A stretch of 10,908 bases of DNA from Paracoccaceae bacterium (lineage in GTDB: Bacteria; Pseudomonadota; Alphaproteobacteria; Rhodobacterales; Rhodobacteraceae), in contig DNSZ01000036.1 in NCBI GenBank assembly GCA_003500165.1, forward strand, positions 420-11,327. Direction: 5' to 3'. Under the pieces are notes generated by a model. That model did no database searches and was not told the DNA's origin. It saw only the letters and a list, made by a program, of their open reading frames with translations. Below are positions 1 through 7,502 of the stretch, one piece after another (the first letter of the stretch is position 1; each line of letters opens with the position of its first letter). The position numbers and the translations under genes were made by a program.

Positions 1-165
1 TGTGCGGCACGGCCCGGGCTGGCGCTTGCCGCGCAGATGATCCTTGATGGCCGCGTCGGGCCCGGGGTCTCGACCGTTCCGTCCGAGCCGCATCTGGTCG
101 CCGCCTGGATGGAAACGGTGCGCGAACTGGCCCAGCATCTGGAACTGGTCGATCATCGCGGCTGA
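1..165 (+). CDS. 3' end of an unrecognised protein-coding gene (partial)
   Basis: Frame 1 is open from the window edge to a TGA at 163-165, giving the last 54 residues of a protein whose start lies outside the window. Codon third positions are strongly G/C, as in the real genes here, which argues for coding. The tail contains LALAAQMILDGRVGPGV followed by a helical stretch with AWMETVREL and LAQHLELVDH. The GxxxA(A)xMIL-GRVxxGV pattern is vaguely like the C-terminus of saccharopine-dehydrogenase-type proteins, but this is too little to name a family. The reading frame is fairly safe; the function is unknown. Confidence 0.55.
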   Translation, partial: CAARPGLALAAQMILDGRVGPGVSTVPSEPHLVAAWMETVRELAQHLELVDHRG

Positions 166-294
166 GCCCCAGCCCGGGCCGTGCCGCACAGGCCGCGGTG
201 AACGGCGGGTCGGGTGCCCGGAACTGCGTGGCAGGGCGGGCGGCGAATAACGCTCATGGTCAGCGACCGCCGGGATAAGCAGAGCTTTGTTGAA

Positions 295-306
295 TGTCGG
301 CCGACA
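295..306. promoter_or_regulatory. Perfect 12-bp palindrome upstream of the amidohydrolase (candidate operator)
   Basis: TGTCGGCCGACA is a perfect inverted repeat 80 bases before the chosen start of the amidohydrolase, in the 166-386 gap. No convincing -35/-10 pair was found beside it, and short GC-rich palindromes arise by chance in this background. It overlaps the upstream in-frame ATG at 294, which slightly disfavours that ATG as the start. No other feature was seen in this gap. Confidence 0.25.
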
Positions 307-386
307 GGCTGGCATGCTGGGCCGGCCTCAACGCCGTGGTGTTTGGGCCCCGCATCGATTGGACCAACTGCCGAGAGCTGATCCAA

Positions 387-2237
387 ATGACCAAACATGT
401 CTATGGATGCGCCTGTTGCAGCGCGGATTTCGGAAAGCTGTTTCGCTCGAACGATGCCGTCAGCGCGCTTCGGGAAAAGGCGGCGACAGGCGAAGGCTGG
501 TCGTGCAACTGGGGCTTTGACCTCGGCCGCTTCGGACGGCGCGGCTTTCTGATGGGCGGCGCGGCGACAGCGGGCCTTGCGGCCGTGTTGCCTGCGCAGG
601 CAAGGGCGCAAACCGACACCACGATCGTCTTCACGGGCGGCACTGTCCTGACCGTGGACGATGAGTTTTCAGAAGCAGAAGCGATCGCCATTCGTGGCAA
701 CCGCATCCTTTCGGTGGGCACCGACAGCGCGGTCCGCGCGGCAGCCGGTGCCGATGCGCGTGTCGTCGATCTTGCCGGCAAGACCGTCCTGCCGGGTTTC
801 GTCGAGGCGCACACCCATGTCATCGCCGGCTCCGTCGTCGATGCGGTGATGGAGTATGTCGGGATGGCGACCTATGCCACGGTGGCCGAGGTGCTGGACC
901 ATATCGCCCGGCGCGCTGCCGAAACGCCCCCAGGGGAATGGCTGGTGTTCCGGAACTTCGATCCGGCGGTGCAGGACGGCCCGGATGAGCTTACATTCGC
1001 GGAACTTGACCCGATCTCGACCGATCATCCGATCTTCGTCTTCAACGCGTCGGGGCATCTGGCCTATGCCAACGCGAAGGCGTTCGAGGCCGCCGGCGTT
1101 CCTGCCGATGTCGAGAACCCGCCCGGCGCGGAATTCGTCCGCGACGCGGAGGGCAAGCTGACCGGCGTCATGAAGAACAATGTGGCCTTCCTGCAAGTGC
1201 TGGGCGCATACCCGGCATTGGCCACAACCGACCCGGTGGAAGCGGTGATCGGCCTGCTGTCGAAATGGAGCCAGCACGGCCTGACAACCGTCAGCGAGTT
1301 GAGCCTTGGCGGCCTGTCGCAATCGGCCGCGGATGCGCAGGTGCTGCTTGACGCCGCGGCCTCGGGGCGGCTTGCGGCGCGTATCCGGGCCTATCCCTTC
1401 TACACCATCGGCGCCGAGGCATGGGACGCAGCGGGGGTCCGCCCCGGCACCGGAAACGCCATCGGGCGCGTCGCGGGCTACAAGCTGGTGGCGGACGGCT
1501 CGAACCAGGGATTCACCGGTCTGCAGCGCGAGCCCTACCTCAATTCCGACAGTTACGGACTGGCCTACACATCCCGCGAGGACCTGATCGACATCGCCGT
1601 GGAACGCGCCAGCAGGGGCTGGCCGCTGGCGATCCACGGGAATGGAGACGCCGCCATCGACAACGTTCTCGACGCCTGCGAGGCGGTGCGCGATGCGGGT
1701 ATCGACATGTCACGGGTCCGGGCGCGGATCGAGCATTGCTCGATCCTGCATGATGAACAGATCGCCCGCATGAAGGACCTCGGCGTTTCGGCCAGCTTTC
1801 TGATCGGCCATGTCCATTACTGGGGCGTGGCGATGCGCGACGAGGTCTTCGGCGAGGCAAAGGCGCAACTGCTCGACCGCTGCAGAAGTGTCGAGGACGC
1901 CGGTGTCGGCTTTACCCTGCATTCGGACTTCATGGTGACCGACCCCGTGCCGCTGCACATGATCGAGATGGCCGTGACGCGGAAAACATGGAAGGAGCCG
2001 GACTACGTCTTGGCGCCCGCGGAACGGATTTCGGTTGAATCCGCGATCCGGGCCATGACCTCGGAGGCCGCGTGGCAACTCTTCTCCGACCATGAGATCG
2101 GCAGCCTTGAGCCAGGCAAGTTCGCTGACATGGTGATCCTGGATCGGGACCCGCGCGATGTCCCGCCGGACGAAATCAGGAATATCAGGGTGCTTGAAAC
2201 CTGGATGGATGGGCGTCAGGTGTTTTCTGCCCGATGA
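387..2237 (+). CDS. Tat-exported YtcJ-like amidohydrolase (amidohydrolase family 3)
   Basis: A 616-residue metal-dependent hydrolase of the YtcJ-like amidohydrolase family (PF07969 type), predicted to cleave an unidentified amide or cyclic amide in the periplasm. Visible family marks are PGFVEAHTH with metal-binding His142 and His144, NASGHLAYAN (220-229), Lys366 in YKLVADGSN as the candidate bridging lysine, AIHGNGDAAID (415-425) with His417, IEHCSILHD with His450, LHSDF with Asp514, and the closing IGSLEPGKFADMVILDRDP. A twin-arginine signal lies unusually deep: GRRGFLMGG around Arg51-Arg52, a hydrophobic stretch, then QARA and a likely cut near residue 74. The 50 residues before it carry CACC (8-11) and Cys40. 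The start at 387 is preferred because GAGAG lies 9 bases upstream; an in-frame ATG at 294 would add 31 unconvincing residues. It stands alone on its strand. The substrate cannot be told from sequence. Confidence 0.88.
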   Translation: MTKHVYGCACCSADFGKLFRSNDAVSALREKAATGEGWSCNWGFDLGRFGRRGFLMGGAATAGLAAVLPAQARAQTDTTIVFTGGTVLTVDDEFSEAEAIAIRGNRILSVGTDSAVRAAAGADARVVDLAGKTVLPGFVEAHTHVIAGSVVDAVMEYVGMATYATVAEVLDHIARRAAETPPGEWLVFRNFDPAVQDGPDELTFAELDPISTDHPIFVFNASGHLAYANAKAFEAAGVPADVENPPGAEFVRDAEGKLTGVMKNNVAFLQVLGAYPALATTDPVEAVIGLLSKWSQHGLTTVSELSLGGLSQSAADAQVLLDAAASGRLAARIRAYPFYTIGAEAWDAAGVRPGTGNAIGRVAGYKLVADGSNQGFTGLQREPYLNSDSYGLAYTSREDLIDIAVERASRGWPLAIHGNGDAAIDNVLDACEAVRDAGIDMSRVRARIEHCSILHDEQIARMKDLGVSASFLIGHVHYWGVAMRDEVFGEAKAQLLDRCRSVEDAGVGFTLHSDFMVTDPVPLHMIEMAVTRKTWKEPDYVLAPAERISVESAIRAMTSEAAWQLFSDHEIGSLEPGKFADMVILDRDPRDVPPDEIRNIRVLETWMDGRQVFSAR

Positions 2238-2385
2238 TCCGGGGGCTTGCCCACGGCGCGGCGCCATAGGACAGCTGCTTTGGACGCGCGCACGGCGTGG
2301 GATGACTTGGCGAACGAGGCCACCACCCCCGCCGCAGAGCACTGCCCCGTCTGTGTGGCCGCGAAGGCAGCCGGGAACGGCATCG

Positions 2386-2413
2386 GCGCAATGAGCGACA
2401 TGCATTGCGCTTT
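2386..2413 (+). terminator. Weak candidate terminator hairpin between convergent genes
   Basis: GCGCAATG (2386-2393) and CATTGCGC (2403-2410) form a perfect 8-bp stem with a 9-base loop, followed on the + strand by only TTT. It lies about 150 bases after the amidohydrolase stop and before the convergent DUF3775 gene. The short T run and the distance make it uncertain. Nothing else was recognised in 2238-2436. Confidence 0.3.
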
Positions 2414-2436
2414 GGTATCAGCCCTTCTGGCGCCGC

Positions 2437-2862
2437 CTACAGGATCCCTTGCTCGGCGTCCTCGACCGACACGCCAAAGGCGTTCAGGCCGTCTTCCAGG
2501 TAGTCGGCCAGCAGCGGCTCACCCAGCAGGTAGTCCTCGGTCGGCGTGGTGCGCTCGGCCCGGGCGGTCTCGATCGCCTCTTCGAGCTCGTCCACGCCAT
2601 AGGTCTCGCGGCCGATCCACATCAGCGCGACAAGGCTTGCCTTTTCGTCGTTGTTCAGCCCGCCGATGAATTCGCGCAACTCGGCCTCGGTCATGTCGGA
2701 CGGCCGCGCCTCGAGGATCGATTCGGCATCGGCATCATCCGATGGGGTGTCCCACCGGGCGACCTTGCCATCGACCTCGCGCGCGCGCACGATCACCTGC
2801 GCGACCTTTTCGGGCGCGATCAGAAGGCGGTATTCGCCGTCGTCGGTCTCTTCATCCTGCAT
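2437..2862 (-). CDS. DUF3775 domain protein
   Basis: A 141-residue acidic, soluble protein recognised as a DUF3775 (PF12616-type) protein, a family of unknown function found mainly in alphaproteobacteria. The C-terminal half carries the family pattern: LNNDEKASLVALMWIGRETY (about 79-98), then an acidic helix, then DYLLGEPLLADYLEDGLNAFG. The N-terminal half begins with EYRLLIAPEKVAQVIVRARE and a variable acidic linker. There is no signal peptide or membrane segment. The start ATG at 2862-2860 has a good ribosome site, AGAGG, just upstream. It follows the short-chain dehydrogenase by 45 bases on the same strand, so it could be the last gene of the minus-strand operon or be expressed separately; no strong terminator separates them. 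The family call is confident; no function can be assigned. Confidence 0.85.
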   Translation of the reverse strand: MQDEETDDGEYRLLIAPEKVAQVIVRAREVDGKVARWDTPSDDADAESILEARPSDMTEAELREFIGGLNNDEKASLVALMWIGRETYGVDELEEAIETARAERTTPTEDYLLGEPLLADYLEDGLNAFGVSVEDAEQGIL

Positions 2863-2907
2863 CGGTCAACCTCTTAGACGCCGCCTGACAGGCGCGCAAC
2901 GGCGATC

Positions 2908-3642
2908 TCAGCGCCGGCCGAAGATCGGGTAATAGGCCCATGCCGGCAGAAACAGCGAGCCACGAAACAGCCAGGAAAAGACCCGCGGAAAGTTGGTCTG
3001 GAAGCGCGCGGCGCGCATCCCCGCCAGCATGTGCCGGGCGGCGTCTTCCGGGGTCATGATGAAGGGCATCGCGAAATCGTTCTTTTCGGTCAGCCGCGTC
3101 TTGATGAAACCGGGGTTGATCAGCTGCACCCGCACCCCGCTGCGACGCAGATCGGCCTGCATCGATTCGGCCAGCGACATCAGCCCGGCCTTCGAGGCGC
3201 CATAGCCGATCGCACCGGGCAGGCCGCGGAACCCCGACAGCGAGCCGGTGATGACGATATGGCCGCGGTCGCGTTCGACGAAGCGCGGCACCACCTGGCC
3301 GAGGACGCGCGCCGCCCCGGTCAGGTTGACGTCGAACATCGTCTCGACCTCGGCGGGGTTCCAGTTCTGTGCCGCCTGCGGCCAGTAGACCCCGGCCAGA
3401 AACACGATCCCGTCGATCTCGCCGGCCTCGGCGGCCGCGGCGGCGACCGAGGCGGTGTCGGAAATGTCGACCGGCACCGCCCGGGCCGGGCCGGGCAGGG
3501 CGTCGGCCAGGGCCTGCAACCTCTCGGCGCTGCGCGCCGACAGCACCAGCTTGGCGCCGGCAGCGCTCAGCGCCTCGGCCAGCGCCCGGCCCAGCCCCTC
3601 GGACGCGCCGACCAGCCAGTATGTCTTGCCACGAAAGCTCAT
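2908..3642 (-). CDS. Short-chain dehydrogenase/reductase (SDR)
   Basis: A 244-residue classical SDR, predicted to oxidise or reduce an alcohol/carbonyl pair with NAD(P). The cofactor motif is GASEGLG (12-18), the structural Asn is Asn106 in FDVNLTGA, and the catalytic set is Ser134 with Tyr147 and Lys151 in YGASK; INPGF (175-179) follows. The usual NNAG is reduced to FLAG around residue 81-84. The C-terminal 35 residues are hydrophobic and aromatic (FSWLFRGSLFLPAWAYYPIFG), suggesting membrane association and a lipid-like substrate. Its ATG overlaps the DUF3833 stop by 4 bases (ATGA at 3642-3639), which fixes the start; the reading frame stays open 85 codons further upstream, but that part lies over the DUF3833 gene. 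It corresponds, from memory, to RSP_1087 of R. sphaeroides, in the RpoE regulon. The substrate is unknown. Confidence 0.9.
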   Translation of the reverse strand: MSFRGKTYWLVGASEGLGRALAEALSAAGAKLVLSARSAERLQALADALPGPARAVPVDISDTASVAAAAAEAGEIDGIVFLAGVYWPQAAQNWNPAEVETMFDVNLTGAARVLGQVVPRFVERDRGHIVITGSLSGFRGLPGAIGYGASKAGLMSLAESMQADLRRSGVRVQLINPGFIKTRLTEKNDFAMPFIMTPEDAARHMLAGMRAARFQTNFPRVFSWLFRGSLFLPAWAYYPIFGRR

Positions 3643-4196
3643 GTCTTGCGGATCGTGGCGACCAGCTCGGCCACCTTGATGCCGAATTTGGTGAACTGGC
3701 TGCGGTTCATGATCGTCTCGTTTTCCATCAGATACAGCCAGTCGGTGACATCGAGCACATGGCCGCCGGCGCTTTGCGGCATCCTGATCCGGTACAAGAG
3801 CTGCAGCGCCGGACCCGACTGGGTGCCGGTGCCGCTGCCGATCAGATCGTCGGCATCGGCGATCAGCGCGCCCGGTGCGGTGAATTTCAGCCGCCACTCG
3901 CGGTCCTGGGTGGAGCCGTTGTCATAGCGGAAATGCTCGGATATGCGGCCGATCTCGCCGTCCCAGCTGCCTTCGAAATCGGCGACGAAGCGCGCGCCCA
4001 CCCGGCCCGTGGGGCCATAGATCAGCCCCTCGCACAGCATCGGGCCCTTCATGTGCGTCCGAATGTCCAAGCGCGGTCCCAGACCGTCCAGGTCGCGCGG
4101 TTGCTGGCTGGCGAATCCCACGATCCGGCGGCCGGCGACCGCGCCGACACCGGCTGCGCCAAGCCCCAGCAAGAACCCCGTTACGGCTCCGGCCAT
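3639..4196 (-). CDS. DUF3833 family protein, probably membrane-anchored
   Basis: A 185-residue protein of the DUF3833 family (PF12915 type), function unknown. Residues 4-22 form a glycine/alanine-rich hydrophobic segment (VTGFLLGLGAAGVGAVAG), probably an uncleaved N-terminal anchor; there is no lipobox cysteine. The remainder looks like a beta-rich, lipocalin-like fold with repeated charged strands: GRVGARFVADFEGSWDG, REWRLKFTAPG and GHVLDVTDWLYLMENETIMNRS. The ATG directly abuts the MFS stop (TAGATG) and has its own strong ribosome site, GGAGGAGGGA, encoded in the last codons of the MFS gene. Its stop overlaps the SDR start. The persistent pairing with an SDR and a GPH-type transporter in an RpoE-linked cluster suggests a role in handling a lipid or hydrophobic compound, which is inference only. 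Confidence 0.85.
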   Translation of the reverse strand: MAGAVTGFLLGLGAAGVGAVAGRRIVGFASQQPRDLDGLGPRLDIRTHMKGPMLCEGLIYGPTGRVGARFVADFEGSWDGEIGRISEHFRYDNGSTQDREWRLKFTAPGALIADADDLIGSGTGTQSGPALQLLYRIRMPQSAGGHVLDVTDWLYLMENETIMNRSQFTKFGIKVAELVATIRKT

Positions 4197-5441
4197 CTAT
4201 CCCTCCTCCATTTTCAGCGTCACAAGAAGCGCGATCGCGATCAGCTTCAACCCGCAAGGCACGAGCGCGTAAAGAACCGTCAGCATCCACAGCGCCTGGT
4301 CCGGGTTGTCGGTGCCGGACTGAAAGCCGCTTGCGGCAAGTGTGGGCAGCAGGATGCCCGCCGCCACGGCAAGCGTGAACTTCGAGACGAAGGCCCACAG
4401 CCCGAAAGCCTGCCCGCCGCCGGGTGCGATTTTCGCCAGGCGGCGGGCGAAGAGCGCCGGCAGCAATGTCATGTCGGCGCCGAGCGCCGCGCCCGATGCC
4501 GCGCAGATCACGGCAAAGGCGGCGATGTCGCCCGCCCCCAGCGTTGCCGCCCAGCCGAAGGACAGGATCGACAGGACCATGGCGCCGGCCAGCACCGGGC
4601 GGATGCCGCGCGCCTCGGCCGCGCGGGCCCACAGCCCCGCGCTGGCCGCCGCGGCGATGAAGAACAGCAGCAGAAGCGGGCCTTCCCAGCCCGGCGCGTC
4701 GAGCCGCGATTCGACGAAGAACAGAAACAGGTTCGAGGTGACGGCAAGCGGTGCGGCATTGACCAGCGCGATGATCAGCAGGCGCCGCGCGAACCGGTCG
4801 CGCAGCACCGCGCGAAAGCCCGACATCCCGGCGGTCGCCGCGGCGCCGGCCCATTCGCCGCGCATGCCCAGGATCGCGGTCAGCGCCAGAATGGCAAAGC
4901 CGGCGGCAAAGCTTGCATAGGGTGGGGCGCCCAGTGCCAGCGCGACGGTGGGAAACATCGCCGCCGTGGAAATACCCAGAAGTGTGCCGGTTTCGCGCCA
5001 GGCGGCAACCCGGACATGGCCGTCCGGACCCAGGGTTTCGGCCTTGTGCACGCCTTCGGCGTAGAACGCGATCGACAGAAAGCTGAAGGCGGAAAACAGC
5101 AGGGTCAGGGTCAGGGCGAACCACAAGAGCGGCGCGATCGGCGGCGCGATCGCGAACAGCCCCAGCATGGCGGCGCCCAGCAGGGCCGCGCCGATCCCAG
5201 CGGCGGTGCCGCGCCGCGCGCCCAGCCGGTCGGCGAGCCAGCCCAGAAGCGGGTCCTGCACCACATCGATCAGCCGCAGCGCGAACAGCACCGCGCCCAG
5301 TGCGGCCAGGCTGACGCCATATTCGTCCACATAGACCTTGGGCGCGTGGATATAGATCGGCAGCCCGGCCGCCCCCAGCATGGCGGCAAAGACGGCAAAG
5401 CCGGGCAACCCGGCCGAACGGCGCAGCACGGCGACGGTCAT
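4197..5441 (-). CDS. MFS transporter of the GPH (sugar:cation symporter-like) type
   Basis: A 414-residue integral membrane protein with about 12 hydrophobic segments. Residues 56-72 (R-LIDVVQDP-LGWLADR, with Arg56, Asp59, Asp63, Pro64, Gly67, Asp71 and Arg72) are the loop 2-3 signature of the glycoside-pentoside-hexuronide branch of the major facilitator superfamily. Members are usually annotated as sugar:cation symporters, but nothing here shows a sugar substrate, and the lipid-modifying neighbours suggest a lipid, a precursor or a small product instead. The start at 5441 is chosen because its ATG overlaps the DUF1365 stop by 4 bases (ATGA); an upstream in-frame start would run over that gene. 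The last codons (Met-Glu-Glu-Gly) double as the ribosome site of the next gene. It corresponds by position to RSP_1089 of R. sphaeroides, from memory. Confidence 0.88.
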   Translation of the reverse strand: MTVAVLRRSAGLPGFAVFAAMLGAAGLPIYIHAPKVYVDEYGVSLAALGAVLFALRLIDVVQDPLLGWLADRLGARRGTAAGIGAALLGAAMLGLFAIAPPIAPLLWFALTLTLLFSAFSFLSIAFYAEGVHKAETLGPDGHVRVAAWRETGTLLGISTAAMFPTVALALGAPPYASFAAGFAILALTAILGMRGEWAGAAATAGMSGFRAVLRDRFARRLLIIALVNAAPLAVTSNLFLFFVESRLDAPGWEGPLLLLFFIAAAASAGLWARAAEARGIRPVLAGAMVLSILSFGWAATLGAGDIAAFAVICAASGAALGADMTLLPALFARRLAKIAPGGGQAFGLWAFVSKFTLAVAAGILLPTLAASGFQSGTDNPDQALWMLTVLYALVPCGLKLIAIALLVTLKMEEG

Positions 5442-6199
5442 CGCGTCACCAGATCGGCGGGCGGTGCCGGCACCGGGTGATAGCGCGCACCCCGGCGCCA
5501 CAGCTTCAGGGCCTGCCAGTGGATCAGCGCCAGCACCCGGAGCGAGCCGAAGGGCCGCCGGATCGCCGCACCCAGAATGCCGGCATCGGTCAGCGGCGCG
5601 CGTCGGCCGACCAGGGTTGCCAGCAGGCCGCCATCCTCCCGGTCATAGTGGATCCAGATGCCGATCCGGTCGTCCCGGATGTCGAAGCGGAACCGATAGC
5701 CGCCCGCCACCGGCTGGAACGGCGAGACATGGAACACCTTGCGCGCGGCCAGCGTGTCGGACCGGCCGATCGGGCCCAGATCGTCGCGGTGGCACAGATA
5801 GCAATGGCGCTGGCCGAAGGTGTTGTTGACCTCGGCGATCACCAGGCGCAGCGCGCCGCCCGCATCATGGATCAGCCAGAAGCTGACCGGGTTGAAGACA
5901 TGGCCCCAGACCCGCGGCTGGGCGATCAGCAGGATCGGACCGCCGGCCAGATGCGCCAGCCCCTCGGCGTGCAGCAACGGCCCGACCCAGGCCCGGCCGC
6001 GCCCCGCGCCGCGCGCCCCGCCATGGTCGCGGTCGTGCAGGGCAAGCAGATTGAAGCGGTTGCGCGAGAACAGCCGGGGCTTCGCCGCCGGCGCCGGATC
6101 AAGGTCGGTGACGACATAGTCGACGCCATAGCGAAAGGCGTTGCGCGGGCCGTCCTTGCGCCCGTGATAGGTGTGGCCGCGCAAATGGTCGAGCGTCAT
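5438..6199 (-). CDS. DUF1365 protein, probable furan fatty acid synthesis protein
   Basis: A 253-residue DUF1365-family protein. Signature stretches are HGR-x3-PRN-x-FRYGVDY near the N-terminus (His12, Arg14, Asn20, Tyr24), VFNPVSFWLIHD (101-112), EVNNTFGQRHCY (123-134), Lys154 in RKVFHVSPF, and the C-terminal RVLALIHWQALKLWRRG. The invariant His, Asn and Lys residues suggest an enzyme, probably acting at the membrane. From published R. sphaeroides work as I recall it, the homologue next to rpoE is needed to turn a methylated unsaturated acyl chain into a furan fatty acid. The pathway names are UfaD (desaturase) and UfaO (oxygen insertion), and I believe this family is UfaO, but I am not certain of that mapping. 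Both ends are 4-base ATGA overlaps, with the FAD oxidoreductase before and the MFS gene after, so the start at 6199 is well fixed. Confidence 0.88.
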   Translation of the reverse strand: MTLDHLRGHTYHGRKDGPRNAFRYGVDYVVTDLDPAPAAKPRLFSRNRFNLLALHDRDHGGARGAGRGRAWVGPLLHAEGLAHLAGGPILLIAQPRVWGHVFNPVSFWLIHDAGGALRLVIAEVNNTFGQRHCYLCHRDDLGPIGRSDTLAARKVFHVSPFQPVAGGYRFRFDIRDDRIGIWIHYDREDGGLLATLVGRRAPLTDAGILGAAIRRPFGSLRVLALIHWQALKLWRRGARYHPVPAPPADLVTR

Positions 6200-7476
6200 C
6201 GCAACACCCGCGACCGGATCGCCGTGGCCACCTCGACCGCCGACCACAACCCGTCCTCGTGGAAGCCGTCGCGCAGCCAGGCGCCGGCGAACCAGGTCCG
6301 GTTGTCGCCCTGCATCGCCCAGACCCGGCCCTGCGCGGCCAGCGCCGGGCGGTCATAGACCGGGTGATTCAGCACGGTTTCGTCATGGATGCAGTGCTCG
6401 GGGATCGGCGCAAACGGGTTCAGCGTGACGAACAGCGGATCGTCCTTCGGGATCGGTTGCAGCGCGTTCATCCAGTAGGTCATCGGGATGTCGACCTCGG
6501 GCCCCTGGCCGGCATCGCGATAGTTCCAGCTGGCCCAGGCCCGCCGGTTGATCGGCATCTGTCCGGGGTCGCAATGCAGCACCACGCGGTTGGGCTGATA
6601 GCGGATCGCGCCCAGCGCGGCGGTTTCGGCCGGCGCCGGATCGGCCAGCAGCCGCAGCGCGATATCGGAATGGGTGGCCAGGATCACCTCGTCGAAGGTC
6701 TCGACCGGGCCCGTCGCGGGCTTCACGGCAACGCTGTCGGGGTTGCGCCGGATAGCCTGCACCGGGGTGGCGGGGCGCAAGGCGACGCCGCGCGCCGTCA
6801 ACCATGCCTCGAGCCGGCGAACATATTCGATCGAACCGCCCCGCACGGTGTACCATTGATGCTGGCCGGTCGCGGCCAGCAGCGCATGATTGTCGAAGAA
6901 CCGGACCAGGGCCTGGGCGGGAAAGTCCAGCATCTGTTGCAGCGGCGTCGACCAGATCGCGCCCGAAAACGGCAGGAAGTAGTAGTCGCGGAACCACCGC
7001 CCCAGCCGCAGCGCCTTGAACATGTCGGCGACCGTCATGTCGGGGTCCTGGGCCATCGACCGCGCCATGCGGTTGAACCGCAGAATGTCGCGCAGCATTC
7101 CCAGGAAGCCGGGCCGCACCAGGTTGCGCCGTTGCGCAAACAGCCCGTTCAGATCGCGGATCGCGTATTCCAGCCGGCCCTGACCGATCGAGGCGGCAAA
7201 GCTCATGTCCGACTTCGCGACCGGCACGTCGAGTTCGCCGAACATCCGGGTCAGGTTCGGATAGTTGGCGTGGTTGAACACGATGAAGCCGGTATCGACC
7301 GGCTGGTCGCCACGCCGGCCCGCGATCCGCGTGCGCGCATGCCCGCCCAGTCGCGGCGCGGCCTCGAACAGGGTGACATCGGCACTGCCGGCCAGTTGCC
7401 ACGCCGCACCCAGGCCGGAAATGCCGCCACCGACGATTGCGATGCGGCGCGGGGGCTGGGCGTTTTCGAAAGGCAT
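6196..7476 (-). CDS. FAD-dependent amine-oxidase-like oxidoreductase, probable fatty acyl desaturase (furan fatty acid pathway)
   Basis: A 426-residue flavoprotein of the NAD(P)-binding/amine oxidase superfamily (COG2907 type). The Rossmann fold is IAIVGGGISGLGAAWQL (12-28) with Glu38 for the adenosine ribose, then PRLGGHART (41-49) and DTGFIVFN (61-68). Other family marks are FLPFSGAIWS (167-176) and the closing FAD motif FAGAWLRDGFHEDGLWSAVEVA (396-417). There is no signal peptide. The start at 7476 has GGAG 8 bases upstream and lies about 20 bases after the predicted transcription start, so the leader is short. The R. sphaeroides homologue RSP_1091 belongs to the core RpoE regulon and is needed for furan fatty acid synthesis; I believe it is the desaturase UfaD, with the exact naming from memory. 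It is the first gene of the operon, diverging from rpoE. Confidence 0.88.
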   Translation of the reverse strand: MPFENAQPPRRIAIVGGGISGLGAAWQLAGSADVTLFEAAPRLGGHARTRIAGRRGDQPVDTGFIVFNHANYPNLTRMFGELDVPVAKSDMSFAASIGQGRLEYAIRDLNGLFAQRRNLVRPGFLGMLRDILRFNRMARSMAQDPDMTVADMFKALRLGRWFRDYYFLPFSGAIWSTPLQQMLDFPAQALVRFFDNHALLAATGQHQWYTVRGGSIEYVRRLEAWLTARGVALRPATPVQAIRRNPDSVAVKPATGPVETFDEVILATHSDIALRLLADPAPAETAALGAIRYQPNRVVLHCDPGQMPINRRAWASWNYRDAGQGPEVDIPMTYWMNALQPIPKDDPLFVTLNPFAPIPEHCIHDETVLNHPVYDRPALAAQGRVWAMQGDNRTWFAGAWLRDGFHEDGLWSAVEVATAIRSRVLR

Positions 7477-7502
7477 GCGGCGGGCTCCGTTGCTGGTTGC
7501 AT

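Noticed and set aside
294..386. Amidohydrolase start at the upstream ATG (294)
   Set aside because: It would add 31 residues without family resemblance, its ATG has no clear ribosome site, and it overlaps the palindrome.
2235..2240. TGATCC overlapping the amidohydrolase stop, as another RpoE -35
   Set aside because: No TA-starting -10 lies 18 bases downstream and no + strand gene follows.
2882..2894. Short inverted repeat CGCCT-gac-AGGCG as an operon terminator after the SDR gene
   Set aside because: Only a 5-bp stem with no T run on the minus strand.
3369..5480. 703-codon + strand open frame
   Set aside because: It lies antisense to the SDR, DUF3833 and MFS genes; its Gln/Arg/Gly-rich translation is typical of a shadow of high-GC coding DNA.
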